DNA of 64,000 nt from Candidatus Tritonobacter lacicola (lineage in GTDB: Bacteria; Auribacterota; Tritonobacteria; Tritonobacterales; Tritonobacteraceae). The stretch's first letter is position 1, and every line of letters begins with the position of its first letter. A model generated the notes under the pieces. The model saw only the letters and a list, made by a program, of their open reading frames with translations. It searched no databases and was not told the origin of the DNA. The position numbers and the translations under genes are program-made. Below, one piece after another: positions 47,272-57,100 of this stretch. The stretch lies in the NCBI GenBank assembly GCA_030765135.1, contig JAVCDC010000080.1:33336-97335 (forward strand), read 5' to 3'.

Positions 47272-47352
47272 AACCGCGGATTAAACGGATTAGACTGATT
47301 ACTTGGAATAATTTACCAGGGGGATTCTTTACAATCCGCTACATCCGCGGTT
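47272..47352. repeat. Inverted repeat of 9-nt periodic motif between cysD and cysN
   Basis: aaccgcggattaaacggatt ... aatccgctacatccgcggtt. Confidence 0.85.
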
Positions 47353-47393
47353 CAAGCCAGTTTCTTTTCCTCTTTAAACTTTTAACCGTTTTC

Positions 47394-48197
47394 CTACATA
47401 TAACCGAGGGCGCGGAGCTTCTGCATGGTGTAAGCGTCCTCCTTGTCCTGGGCCCTTCCCGATCGCTCCGAGACGTCGGTCGTCTCGATCTCGTGGATTA
47501 TCTTGTCGATATCGTCCGCGTCGGAGTCCACGGTCGTGCAGCAGCAGGCGCACCCGATTGAGCGGTAGCGCTTGCCGTTCTTGGCGAAGTATAGATCCAC
47601 GACGGGGAGGTCTTCCTTCTTTACGTAGCGCCAGATATCAAGCTCCGTCATGTGGAGAATCGGGTGGACTCTCAGGTGGTCGTGCCCTTCGGTGCTCGAC
47701 TTGAACTGGTCCCACAGCTCCGGCGGCTGGTCCTCGTAGTTCCACTTGAAATGCTCGTCGCGGGGAGAGAAGTAGCGCTCCTTCGAGCGTATGCCGTGCT
47801 CGTCGCGCCTGATTCCCAGGAGTATGGCGTCGAGCTGCAGCTCGGCCAGGAAGTCCTTCAGCGCCTGGGTCTTGAGCGCGTTGCAGCAGTCCAGCTTGGC
47901 GCCCTTGTCCGGCCCCATGCCGGCGTCGATCGCCCTGTCGTTTCTGGCGACTTTCAGGTCCAGGTTCCACTCCTTTGCGTACTTTTCGCGGAACTCGTAT
48001 ATCTCCTTGAACTTGTAGCTCGTATCGATGTGAATTATGGGGAAGGGAACCTCGCCGAAGAATGCCTTCCGGCACATCCAGAGGAGGGACGTCGAGTCCT
48101 TCCCGATGGACCATAGCATGCCGATCCTGTCGAACCTGCTGTAGGCCTCCCGTATCACGTAGATTGTTTTGCTCTCAAGCTCCGTCAGGTAATCCAT
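47394..48197 (-). CDS. cysD: Sulfate adenylyltransferase subunit 2 (CysD)
   Basis: LWSIGKDSTSLLWM; PFPIIHIDTSYKFKEIYEFRE; AILLGIRRDEHGIRSKERYFSPRDEHFKWN. Confidence 0.92.
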   Translation of the reverse strand: MDYLTELESKTIYVIREAYSRFDRIGMLWSIGKDSTSLLWMCRKAFFGEVPFPIIHIDTSYKFKEIYEFREKYAKEWNLDLKVARNDRAIDAGMGPDKGAKLDCCNALKTQALKDFLAELQLDAILLGIRRDEHGIRSKERYFSPRDEHFKWNYEDQPPELWDQFKSSTEGHDHLRVHPILHMTELDIWRYVKKEDLPVVDLYFAKNGKRYRSIGCACCCTTVDSDADDIDKIIHEIETTDVSERSGRAQDKEDAYTMQKLRALGYM

Positions 48198-48208
48198 TAC
48201 AACTCCTC

Positions 48209-49033
48209 CTAAAACTCAACTTTGAAAAATCGTTTGAATATTATACCGAATACTATCGCCAGCAGGAAATAAACGATGCTCCAGTGCAGGTTGAGGCCGA
48301 AAAAACCGATAGTCGCGTGAGTGTAGCCCACAAATACGCTCCGTACGGGCAGCTTGCTTTCTATGGGGGGCTCCCCCGGGCAGATGAGGGCGCCCAGGAC
48401 GACGGACCTCTCCCTGACCGGGTAGATCCTCCGCACCCCTTTCCCTGCGTCCACGCCCTTGCCGATCCGGGCGCCGCCGATCTTGAATACAACCTCGTGC
48501 ATGCCCCTGTCCTCGACCCTGATTCTCCAGTCTATCTCGTTGAGCGCCGCTATCCTCAGGGGCGGAGTCTCCACCGTCAGGCCTTCGGAGGCCGTCAGCT
48601 CCACGCCGGCGTTCACGGCTTTCGTCCCCTCTGAGAGCTTGATCGACACGGGTACGACATCGCCGGGCGCGAGGTGAGAGTAGCCGTACCTGAGCTGCAT
48701 CTGGACGCAGACGATGAGGATCGGGACGAGCACCACTGCGAAGGGGAGGAGGGAGTGACCCATGTAGCGGAGCACGTTCGAGAAGACCTTCCCCTGCGAG
48801 CCGAGTATCTGTGAAATATCGTCCCGGAAGAGGTAGATGCCGAGGAAATGGCCCTGTATCCGCTTCTTGAGCAGTTTTATAGCTTGCTGGTTGGAGACAT
48901 GCTTGTAGATATAGAGGACGAAGAAGGCCGTCAGGAGTGCCAGGAAAGCCACGCCCCACACGGGCGCCAGGTTTCTGAAAGGATAGAGCAGGACATCAAA
49001 CGCCCTGGCCAGGATACTGAATAAAGCGTACAT
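48209..49033 (-). CDS. Membrane protein of unknown function (TM segments flanking an extracytoplasmic beta-rich domain)
   Basis: Three predicted TM stretches; 12-nt gap upstream of cysD. Confidence 0.6.
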   Translation of the reverse strand: MYALFSILARAFDVLLYPFRNLAPVWGVAFLALLTAFFVLYIYKHVSNQQAIKLLKKRIQGHFLGIYLFRDDISQILGSQGKVFSNVLRYMGHSLLPFAVVLVPILIVCVQMQLRYGYSHLAPGDVVPVSIKLSEGTKAVNAGVELTASEGLTVETPPLRIAALNEIDWRIRVEDRGMHEVVFKIGGARIGKGVDAGKGVRRIYPVRERSVVLGALICPGEPPIESKLPVRSVFVGYTHATIGFFGLNLHWSIVYFLLAIVFGIIFKRFFKVEF

Positions 49034-49045
49034 GATTAATTCAGT

Positions 49046-49100
49046 TTATGAGTTATATGAGTTATATGAGTTTTATGAGTTCAATGAGTTACTGAGTTCT
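49046..49100. repeat. 9-nt tandem repeat array (atgagttat)
   Basis: atgagttatatgagttatatgagttttatgagttcaatgagtt. Confidence 0.8.
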
Positions 49101-49287
49101 ATGATAGATAGCCGAGTCCGCGCAGTTTCTCCTTCACCTTTTCCTCGTCGTCGCCGGCGTCGATGTCCCGGACGGTTTTTTCGAGGATGTGGATGATGAA
49201 CTCCTCGGTGCTCGAGTAGCCCGCCGTTCCGGCGCATTTCTCGAGCTTCTCGTATAAATCGCTCTCGATCTTTATCTTCTTCGCCAT
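49099..49287 (-). CDS. Small RHH-like (CopG-like) protein with C-terminal LRGLGYLS
   Basis: MAKKIKIESDLYEKLEKCAGTAGYSSTEEFIIHILEKTVRDI. Confidence 0.6.
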   Translation of the reverse strand: MAKKIKIESDLYEKLEKCAGTAGYSSTEEFIIHILEKTVRDIDAGDDEEKVKEKLRGLGYLS

Positions 49288-49398
49288 ATTACCCCTCCCT
49301 GTCTTTATTCATGGATAGTATTCCTTCTTTCTTCTTCACGAATTTTCACCAATTTCGCAAATTCAAGAAAGGAACCCTTGCAATTAAAATAAATATTA

Positions 49399-49477
49399 AA
49401 CCGCGGATTATACGGATTGAACGGATTTGTATTTATACCTGTTCTTTTAATCAGTCTAATCCGTTAAATCCGTGGTT
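49399..49477. repeat. Inverted repeat of 9-nt periodic motif
   Basis: aaccgcggattatacggattgaacggatt ... aatccgttaaatccgtggtt. Confidence 0.85.
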
Positions 49478-49581
49478 CCATTTCTTCACCTTTAATTCCT
49501 CTTCATGTCTTTTAAGCTTGCATGCCTCAGGCGAGGTCTTTACGGTTCCATTTTTTCATTGAACATTGTTTATTCGTTTTT

Positions 49582-51618
49582 TTATATGTATCCAAGAGCC
49601 TTCATTTTCTTGTCCATATCTTTCTTTGCCTTCTCGTCCATCGGGGGCGTTTTGCCGAATATATTACTCCCGATCATGTCCGGCGGTTTCGGGATGCCGA
49701 ATTCCCCCAGGATTGTCGGGGCCAGGTCGTAAAGGTGTGGGCCGTCCATGTTTATCTTCTTGTTGGTAAAGAGGATGCCGGGAACTATCTCGGTAGCCCC
49801 GCAGTGGTCCCCGCTCCATTTCTCCTTGCTCACCTTTATAAGCTCATCGGTTATGTCTCCGAGGGCGCTCTCCCAGGATATCCGGTAACCCCAGTCGAAG
49901 CCGACGATGATGTCGGGGGCCTTATCGACGTAATCGCCGGAGTACACCTCCCTCGTTATGTGGGCGCGCTTGATCACCTTTTCGCCGTTCTCCGGGTCTT
50001 TGACTTTCCCGAGCTTACCGGCCAGCTCTTTAAGCAGGATATCTCTCTCCCGGCCGGGATCTACGATTCCCTTTCCCTCCCTGCTACGGAGGTTGAGGTA
50101 GAGCGAGTTGAGCCCCAGGCCGTAGGCCCTGGTCCTGGACCAGTCGATGTTCTTGAAGAGGGAGCCGGTTGCGGCGCCGTTCCTCAGCACGAGGTAGCCG
50201 TTCCGAAGCAGCCAGGTGTTGAGGTTGAAGCCCTTGTAGTAGGGGGAGAAGCCGTGGTCGGACATGATTATGAGTGTCGTGTCTGCGTCCATTCTGTCGA
50301 GGACCTTCCCGACTGTTTTATCCATCTTTTCGTAAATCTCCTCGATGACGTCGCCGAGCTTTGCCCGCGCCTCGGGGTCATATGCAGGGTGTTTCTTATC
50401 CCTCAGGTGCCAGAAGATATGTGTTCCCAGGTCTGTGCTCGAGTAGTAGAAGAAGAAGAGCCCCTTCTCGAACCTGCCGAAGAGGTAGTCGAAGATGCGG
50501 TCGCGCTGTTTCAGAATGAGCTGCGACTGCGTGTAGAACTCTTCCGTGGTGAAGGTGTCGTTGGAGAGGGTCTTCGTGTCCTCGGGCATCCCCTGCGTGT
50601 AGAAGTAGCCGGCGTTGTCGGCTATCTCCTTAGCGAACCCCCTCGGCGTGTCTATCGGCAGGGCGGGCGCCTTCGGGTCTATGTTGATAGGGCTGACGTA
50701 GAGCCTGAAGTGCGGGTGGACCCCCTTCAGGTACATCCTGCATATCCCCTTCACGGGAGGGGCCAGGGCGAGCGGCTTGAAGCTAAGGACGATCCACCCG
50801 CTCCACTCGCCTTCATTCAGGATGATATTTTGGCCGGGGAGGTCGATCCGCGCCACGGGGTTCTCCGGGTCGACCCACGCCGTGAAGTCGACCTTTATCT
50901 TGGGGCTTCCCTTCCTGAAGCTGTTGGGCGGCCCGCTTATGGTGGAGCGCACCGCGCCGTCCATTACTCTAACCACGTTGAACTCCGCCCCGGACGGGTC
51001 CTCGGGTATGTCGGCCGGCTCGGTCGTGAAGTACTGGTAGGTGCCGTAGGTGCCCTGGAGGTCGGGCGTCCCCATGCCCGAGACGGACTCGGCGCCGCAA
51101 TCGACGGGCGGGAAGTTCGAGGGGATCCTGAATATGGTTGCGGGGATGCCGTTCTCGACCAGGTACGCCCAGAAGGCTTTTCCCTTCCGATTAAGAACCA
51201 CCGCGCCTTTTGAGAGGGGCATGATATATTCGCCCACTTTCCATGTTTTTTCCGGCGGGATTGTCTCGGACGTCGAGAGGTAGGGGAGGTACGTCGCCGG
51301 GTCCCTGTGGATGAAGTCGAATATGGCGTGGCCGCCGGGGTTCTTACCGGTTATGAAGTTCGACCAGGCGACGGGGCTCTGTGGCGGGATACTTGACCAG
51401 AGGTCCTTGAAGCTTCCCGTCTCGCTCAGCCTCTTGAAATTGGGGAGCTTCTCCTCATCGAACATCTCACGCACTATCCTCGGGTCCATACCGTCAAACG
51501 CCAGGACGATGACCTTCTTCTTCCCGTCCCGCTTTTCGGCGTGACATGTCTTTGCTGCTGGAAGGAGCAGGCCCGCCCCTGCCAGCAGGAGTGTCAGATA
51601 TTTTACCGTCTTGTTCAT
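49582..51618 (-). CDS. Secreted/periplasmic alkaline phosphatase superfamily phosphodiesterase-like protein
   Basis: Signal peptide; VLAFDGMDPRIVREMF; SPVAWSNFITGKNPGGHAIFDF; IIMSDHGFSPYYKGFNLNTWLL; C-terminal KMKALGYI. Confidence 0.9.
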   Translation of the reverse strand: MNKTVKYLTLLLAGAGLLLPAAKTCHAEKRDGKKKVIVLAFDGMDPRIVREMFDEEKLPNFKRLSETGSFKDLWSSIPPQSPVAWSNFITGKNPGGHAIFDFIHRDPATYLPYLSTSETIPPEKTWKVGEYIMPLSKGAVVLNRKGKAFWAYLVENGIPATIFRIPSNFPPVDCGAESVSGMGTPDLQGTYGTYQYFTTEPADIPEDPSGAEFNVVRVMDGAVRSTISGPPNSFRKGSPKIKVDFTAWVDPENPVARIDLPGQNIILNEGEWSGWIVLSFKPLALAPPVKGICRMYLKGVHPHFRLYVSPINIDPKAPALPIDTPRGFAKEIADNAGYFYTQGMPEDTKTLSNDTFTTEEFYTQSQLILKQRDRIFDYLFGRFEKGLFFFYYSSTDLGTHIFWHLRDKKHPAYDPEARAKLGDVIEEIYEKMDKTVGKVLDRMDADTTLIIMSDHGFSPYYKGFNLNTWLLRNGYLVLRNGAATGSLFKNIDWSRTRAYGLGLNSLYLNLRSREGKGIVDPGRERDILLKELAGKLGKVKDPENGEKVIKRAHITREVYSGDYVDKAPDIIVGFDWGYRISWESALGDITDELIKVSKEKWSGDHCGATEIVPGILFTNKKINMDGPHLYDLAPTILGEFGIPKPPDMIGSNIFGKTPPMDEKAKKDMDKKMKALGYI

Positions 51619-53747
51619 GTTGTTATTTCGCCGGCTTTTTCCAATTGGACATTGATTTTTACCTGCAGATCTTTTCCGTCAATATGTGCCGGCGGCTTTA
51701 TGCCGAAGAGGTTGAGGATGGTTGGCGCGATGTCCCGCAGGTCCGGCTCCGGCTTGTTGATTCTCCTGTTGCAGAACAGGACGCCCGGGACAAACCGGTG
51801 GTCAATGCAGTGGTCCGCGCTCCACGCCTTGTCGTTGTCCGTGAACACCTCCTCCGTGACCTTGCCTGTCACCGACTCCCATGAGGCGCGGAAGCCGGGA
51901 TGATATCCCGCGATCAGGTCCGGCCCGTTGCCGATATATGGGCCGCTGTATATCTCTTTCGTGTCGTACAGAGTGGTTATCGCCTCCTCGCCCGTCTCCT
52001 CGTCCCTCAGGCCGGATAATTTTTCAATGATCTCGCGTTTCAGCCCGTCGGCTTCTTTCGGGTCCACGGCGCCCTGCGCCTCCCTTCCCTTGAGGTTCAG
52101 GTATACGCCCGAGAGGCCGATGGCGTATGCTTTCGTCCCCGGCCAGTCAACCCCCTCGAACCAATCGCCGCACGTCGTCTTGCCGTCTTTCAGCGCCAGG
52201 TAGCCGTTCTTGAGGAACCATGTGTTGAGGTTGACACCCCTCTTGAAGAGCTTGAAGCCGTGGTCCGAGAGGATGATAAGGAGGTCGTCCGGGTTCAGCT
52301 TTTTCATGATGCGGCCCACGAGCCCGTCCATGCGCCTGTAGAGCTCCTCGATGACGAGGGGCTTCGGCGCCTCGCTTTCCTTGAGGGCCGGGTGGTCCTT
52401 CTCCATGTATCGCCAGAACTCGTGCTGGACGACATCCGTGGTGTCGAATACGCAGCACAGGAGGCCTTTCTTGACCTGCCGGAGGGAATGGAAGAAGATG
52501 TCCTCGAGCTTCTTGTGGACGTTGTACGTCTGCTGGAGGAAGCCGTCGTCGGTGAGGACCTTCTCGTTGAGCGCCCAGGTGTCCTGGGGGAGGCCCAGAG
52601 TCGCGAAAGGCCCCAGCACCTTGGAAAGGTACACGGAGTAGATAAGCGGGTGGGAGACGGGGATGGCCGGCTTCTCCGGATCGATGTTGATGGGGGAGAG
52701 GTAAAGCTCGAGAGGGGATGTGTTTTTCAGGAAGAACTGCGCGATACCGTTGATCTTTGTCCCGGGTCCCGCCCGGAACGTCAGCTTGATCCAGTCCGAC
52801 AGGCGCCCCTCGTAGAGGTCGTGGCTCTCGCCGTTTATCTTGACCCGCGCCGTTTTCATGCCGCTGTTGACCGATATCTCAAGGGGGATTTTAATGTCGC
52901 CGTCGTCCCTGAAGGGATTTTTAGGGCCGGATATGTCCGTTTTAAAGACAGGGCCGTCCCCGTCGAGTTTTACGATGTAGCCGCCCGTGTACTCCGCTTC
53001 ACCGGTCTCCCTGTTGGTGTAGAAGGCGAACGTGCCCTGGGAGCCCTTGATGTCCGGCGCGCAGAGGCCGGAGAGGAGGAGCCCCCTGAATTTCTCCGGT
53101 GGGAATGTTATGGGTACTTTAAGGATTATGCTGAAGATGCCGTGTTCGCCGAGCGTCTTCCAGAAAGGGAGACTCTTCCTGAGCATCTTGATAACGGGTT
53201 TCCCGATCGGTATTTTTATCTTGCCGAGCCGGATCGCCCGGGAGGACTCCCCGATCTCCGCCGAGGAGAGGGCGGGCAGATAGGTCTTCGGGTTGCGCGC
53301 AAGGAAGTCGAAAATGTTGTGCTTGCCGGGGTTGACGCCCGTCATGAACGATGACCACGCCACGGGCGATATCGGCGGGTTGGACGTTTTCAGGGGCGAG
53401 AAGTGTCCCCCGGCACGGAGCCTCGAAAAATTGGGAAGCTTCCCCGCTTCCATGTATCCTTCGGCGAGTACGGGGTCCATGCCGTCGAGTCCCACGATTA
53501 CGACGCGGTTGACCCTCGCCTTCGACATTGCCTTTTTTGAACGTTTCTTAATGAGGATAAGCCTTACCGGCAGTGTGAGGATGACCGCGAAGGCGAGAAG
53601 GGCCGCTCCCAGGATGAAGATGAAGGAGCTGAGGAAGGCGAACCCGGCCCCGGGGCCTATGTAGCCGTAAGAGAGCGAGGGCGTGCAGAGGCCGCCCAGG
53701 AGAGCGATGATCGCGCCGCATTTTATCTGTTTCGCCGGAATATTCAT
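51615..53747 (-). CDS. Membrane-anchored alkaline phosphatase superfamily phosphodiesterase-like protein
   Basis: VIVGLDGMDPVLAEGYM; SPVAWSSFMTGVNPGKHNIFDFL; ILSDHGFKLFKRGVNLNTWFL; 4-nt overlap with the next gene. Confidence 0.9.
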   Translation of the reverse strand: MNIPAKQIKCGAIIALLGGLCTPSLSYGYIGPGAGFAFLSSFIFILGAALLAFAVILTLPVRLILIKKRSKKAMSKARVNRVVIVGLDGMDPVLAEGYMEAGKLPNFSRLRAGGHFSPLKTSNPPISPVAWSSFMTGVNPGKHNIFDFLARNPKTYLPALSSAEIGESSRAIRLGKIKIPIGKPVIKMLRKSLPFWKTLGEHGIFSIILKVPITFPPEKFRGLLLSGLCAPDIKGSQGTFAFYTNRETGEAEYTGGYIVKLDGDGPVFKTDISGPKNPFRDDGDIKIPLEISVNSGMKTARVKINGESHDLYEGRLSDWIKLTFRAGPGTKINGIAQFFLKNTSPLELYLSPINIDPEKPAIPVSHPLIYSVYLSKVLGPFATLGLPQDTWALNEKVLTDDGFLQQTYNVHKKLEDIFFHSLRQVKKGLLCCVFDTTDVVQHEFWRYMEKDHPALKESEAPKPLVIEELYRRMDGLVGRIMKKLNPDDLLIILSDHGFKLFKRGVNLNTWFLKNGYLALKDGKTTCGDWFEGVDWPGTKAYAIGLSGVYLNLKGREAQGAVDPKEADGLKREIIEKLSGLRDEETGEEAITTLYDTKEIYSGPYIGNGPDLIAGYHPGFRASWESVTGKVTEEVFTDNDKAWSADHCIDHRFVPGVLFCNRRINKPEPDLRDIAPTILNLFGIKPPAHIDGKDLQVKINVQLEKAGEITT

Positions 53748-53866
53748 AAAGTCAGCCCGTCATAGTATAACGCGGTCAAGGCGGTGTAAATGCTAAAAGA
53801 TATCGTCGGCGAGGGAGAAACAAGCAGTATCCGACCAGTATATTACTGAAAAGAACGTTAAAAAAT

Positions 53867-53902
53867 GTGTAACGTGTAACGTGTAACGTGAAACGTGGAA
53901 CG
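53867..53902. repeat. 7-nt tandem repeat array (gtgtaac)
   Basis: gtgtaacgtgtaacgtgtaacgtgaaacgtggaac. Confidence 0.9.
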
Positions 53903-54137
53903 GAAAAAAGATACAAGATGAAAAAACAGATGCGGGATGCAAGAAAGAACGTGAAATGTGTAACGAAAGGAAAGAATGAAGCAAAGGATGTTCAGTTCTT
54001 TTCCCTGATATTCCCCGATATTCCCTGTTTCTCTGTCTTCCGTTACCTCGGCATCGGGCCGCTGGAAGATGCATTCGGCTGTACGCAGGCTCCCTTCGGT
54101 AAGCTCAGGGTCTTCGAAAAGCCTGCGGCTACCAGGC

Positions 54138-57100
54138 TCAACTTCCGGGCGCCGCTACGCCTACCGTGTCGTTGCCTTCAGGTATTTTCCAGAGGTCGCG
54201 GGCAAGGGGCGAGGGATTCCTCGAAGCAGCGTCCCAGTAGGTCCAGTCTCCCGGCTCGGGGGCGTTCCAGACGTAGAAGCCGTAGTCCCCGACGTAGTTC
54301 TCTATCACACCCAGCTCGTCGGGCGCGCCGCGGCCTATGCCGACAACCTGCTCTATGTCGTTCCTCTGGGGGATGACCCAGAAGTCCCGCGCAAGGGCCG
54401 ACGGGTTACGCGCAAGGGCATCATTGTACGTCCAGTCGCCCGCTAAAGGCATGTTCCACACGTACAGGAGGTAGTCTCCCCCGTCGTTTCTAACCACCAG
54501 GAGGCTGTCCGCATCCCCGTCCCCCGTCGTGTCCAGGCCGCACATCGCCGCAGCGTCGTCACCCTGCGGTATAATCCACAGGTCCCGCGCCAGGGCCGAG
54601 GGATTCCTCGCGTGAGCGTCCCAGTACGTCCAGTCTCCCGGGACAGGGCTGTTCCACAGGTAGAGGTTGTAGTCGCCGCTTTGATCCTTCATGGAGGCTA
54701 TGCGGCTTCCGCCGCCGTCGGCCATCATGACCGTGACCGTGTCGTTGCCATGAGCTATCATCCAGAAGTCGCGTGCAAGGGCCGAGGGGTTCCGCCCGTC
54801 TGCGTCCCAGTAGGACCAGTCGCCCGGAACCGGCACGTTGTAGAGGTAGAGGTTTCTGTCCGTGCCTGCACCGTCCGCCTTCAGGACTGCAAGCTCCTGC
54901 TCGCCCGCTCCGTTCGCGTCTATCTCCGTCATAGCGACAGTGTTGTTGCCCGACGGGATGATCCAGAATTCCCTGCCGAGGGGTGAGGGGTTCCTTGACT
55001 CTGCGTCCCAGTAGGTACTGTCTCCCGCCTCGGGCAACTCGTAGCCGTACAGGTTGTAGTCGCCGCCCTGGTCCTTCATCAGTGCCAGGGGCACGACGGG
55101 CAGTGCCGTGGGCGTGATTGTGGGGGTCGCCGTGGCGGACGGCGTCGACGTGAGAGTGTTCGTGGGAGTCACGGTTGGTGTATCGGTCGGCGTTGATGTT
55201 GGTGTGTTCGTTGGCGTTAGAGAAGGTGTGTCCGTCGGCGTGTTCGTCGGCGTCTGTGTCGGAGTGGGCGTCGGCGTGACGATATAACAATTCCATGAGA
55301 ATTTACTGAGAAAGATGTCTCCGCCGCCGCCGTATGATGACTGATAGGGGTCCTCGACGGGGAAGTCCGTCGAGGAGGTGAAGCCGGCCGCGTAGGCTGC
55401 TGAACCTGAATCGACGGCGACGGCCCGCCCGTAGTCGTCGCCGCTCCCTCCAAGGAGGGTGGAGTAGAAAAGAGAGGAACCGGAGGCGTCGAACCGTGTC
55501 AGGAAGGCATCGATGCCCTGCATCACCGACTGGTAGGGGTTCGCCAGGGGGAAGTCGGAGGCGTAGGTCTCGCCGATGGCGTGGGCCCGCCCGACCCCAT
55601 CAACGGCAATGCAGTAGCCATAATCGTCGGCGCTGGAGCCGAGGTAGGACGCGTAAACCAGGGAGGAGCCGGACGAGGAGAGCTTCGCCACCCAGACATC
55701 GTCGTTCCCGGCCCGCGAGGGCTGGTAGGAGTTGCAGGTGGGAAAGTCGTCCGAGTCGGTGATGCCGACGGCGTATGCCGAGCGGTCCGCGCCCAGGGCG
55801 ATCCCCCGGCCCTCGTCGAACGCGCTCCCTCCAAGGTAGGTCGAATAGATCAGCGCGGAACCGGTTGAGGAGAACTTTGTGATGAAGGCGTCCGCATCGG
55901 TCATCGCCGCGAAACTCGCCTGGTAAGGATTTACCGTCGGGAAATCGGTCGAGTCGGTATAGCCGATGACGTAGGAGTGCCCGTCCCCGTCGACGGCAGC
56001 TCCGCTTCCCGCCTGGCCCGCGGAGCCTCCCAGGAAGCTTGAGTAGACGAGAGCGGAACCGGTGGAGGAGAGCTTGGTGATGCTGGCGGCGGAGGTGCCG
56101 GGATAGGCCGCCTGGTAAGGGTTCAGGGTCGGGAAATCACTGGAGTACGTCATGCCCGTGATGTAGGCGCAGAGCGCGGTGTCCACGGCGATGTATCCCC
56201 CCTGATCCGGATCGCTTCCTCCCAGGTAGGTGGAGTAGAGCAGGGCCGATCCGGAGGAGGAGAGCTTGGAGACGAAGTAGTCGAAGTCTCCGAAACCGCC
56301 TCCCAGGGCCCCCTGGTAGGGGTTCACGGTGGGGAAGTCGTGGGAGATGGTGTAGCCGCCCACGTAGGCGCAGTTCGAGGAATCGAGGGCGATGGATCGC
56401 ACCTCGTCCACCACGCTTCCCCCCAGGTAGGTGGAGTAGACGAGGGAGGAGCCGGAGGAGGAGAGCTTACTCACCACGACGTTGCCGAAGCCGGGAAGGC
56501 CCGCCTGATAGGCGTTGAGGGTCGGGAAATCGGTGGACCAGCTCTGCCCGGCGACATAGGCGCTCGCCGCGGAATCCACTGCGATGCCCCAGGTGGTGTC
56601 CGTGTCGCTCCCTCCCAGGAACGTGGAATACTCGAGCTCCAGGAGACAGACCATGTTCGTCGGCGTGCTCGACGGAGTCGCCGTAGAGGTCTGTGTGACC
56701 GTTGGAGTGGCGGTTGCCTGGGCCTCTCCGAAGGCGCGCAGCACGCCGTCGCCGAAGCCGACATAGAGACGCCCCCCGGAATCTATGACGGGGGAAGACT
56801 CCACATCGCCCCCCGTCGCCCAGCTCCACGCCAGCGAGCCGTCCGAATTGAGGACGTAGAGTGAGCTGGTATCCGAGCCGCAATATACCCGACCGGCGGA
56901 GCCCACGGCGGGGGAGGAATCCACGTCGCCGACCGTCCTGTAGCTCCATCTTAACGCGCCGTCGGAATCGAGGGCGTAAAGGCGGTTGTCCCGCGATCCC
57001 ACGTAGAGAGCGCTATCGCTCCCGATAGCCGGCGATGAGTAAACATCGTTTCCCGTCTCATAGCTCCATAAGAGGGCGCCCGTGGAGGCGAGGCTGTAGA

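Noticed and set aside
49522-51213. 563-aa plus-strand ORF
   Set aside because: Antisense to a clear AlkP-superfamily gene; low-complexity V/E/G/R-rich shadow translation
52260-53354. 364-aa plus-strand ORF
   Set aside because: Antisense to the AlkP gene 51615-53747; no domain features
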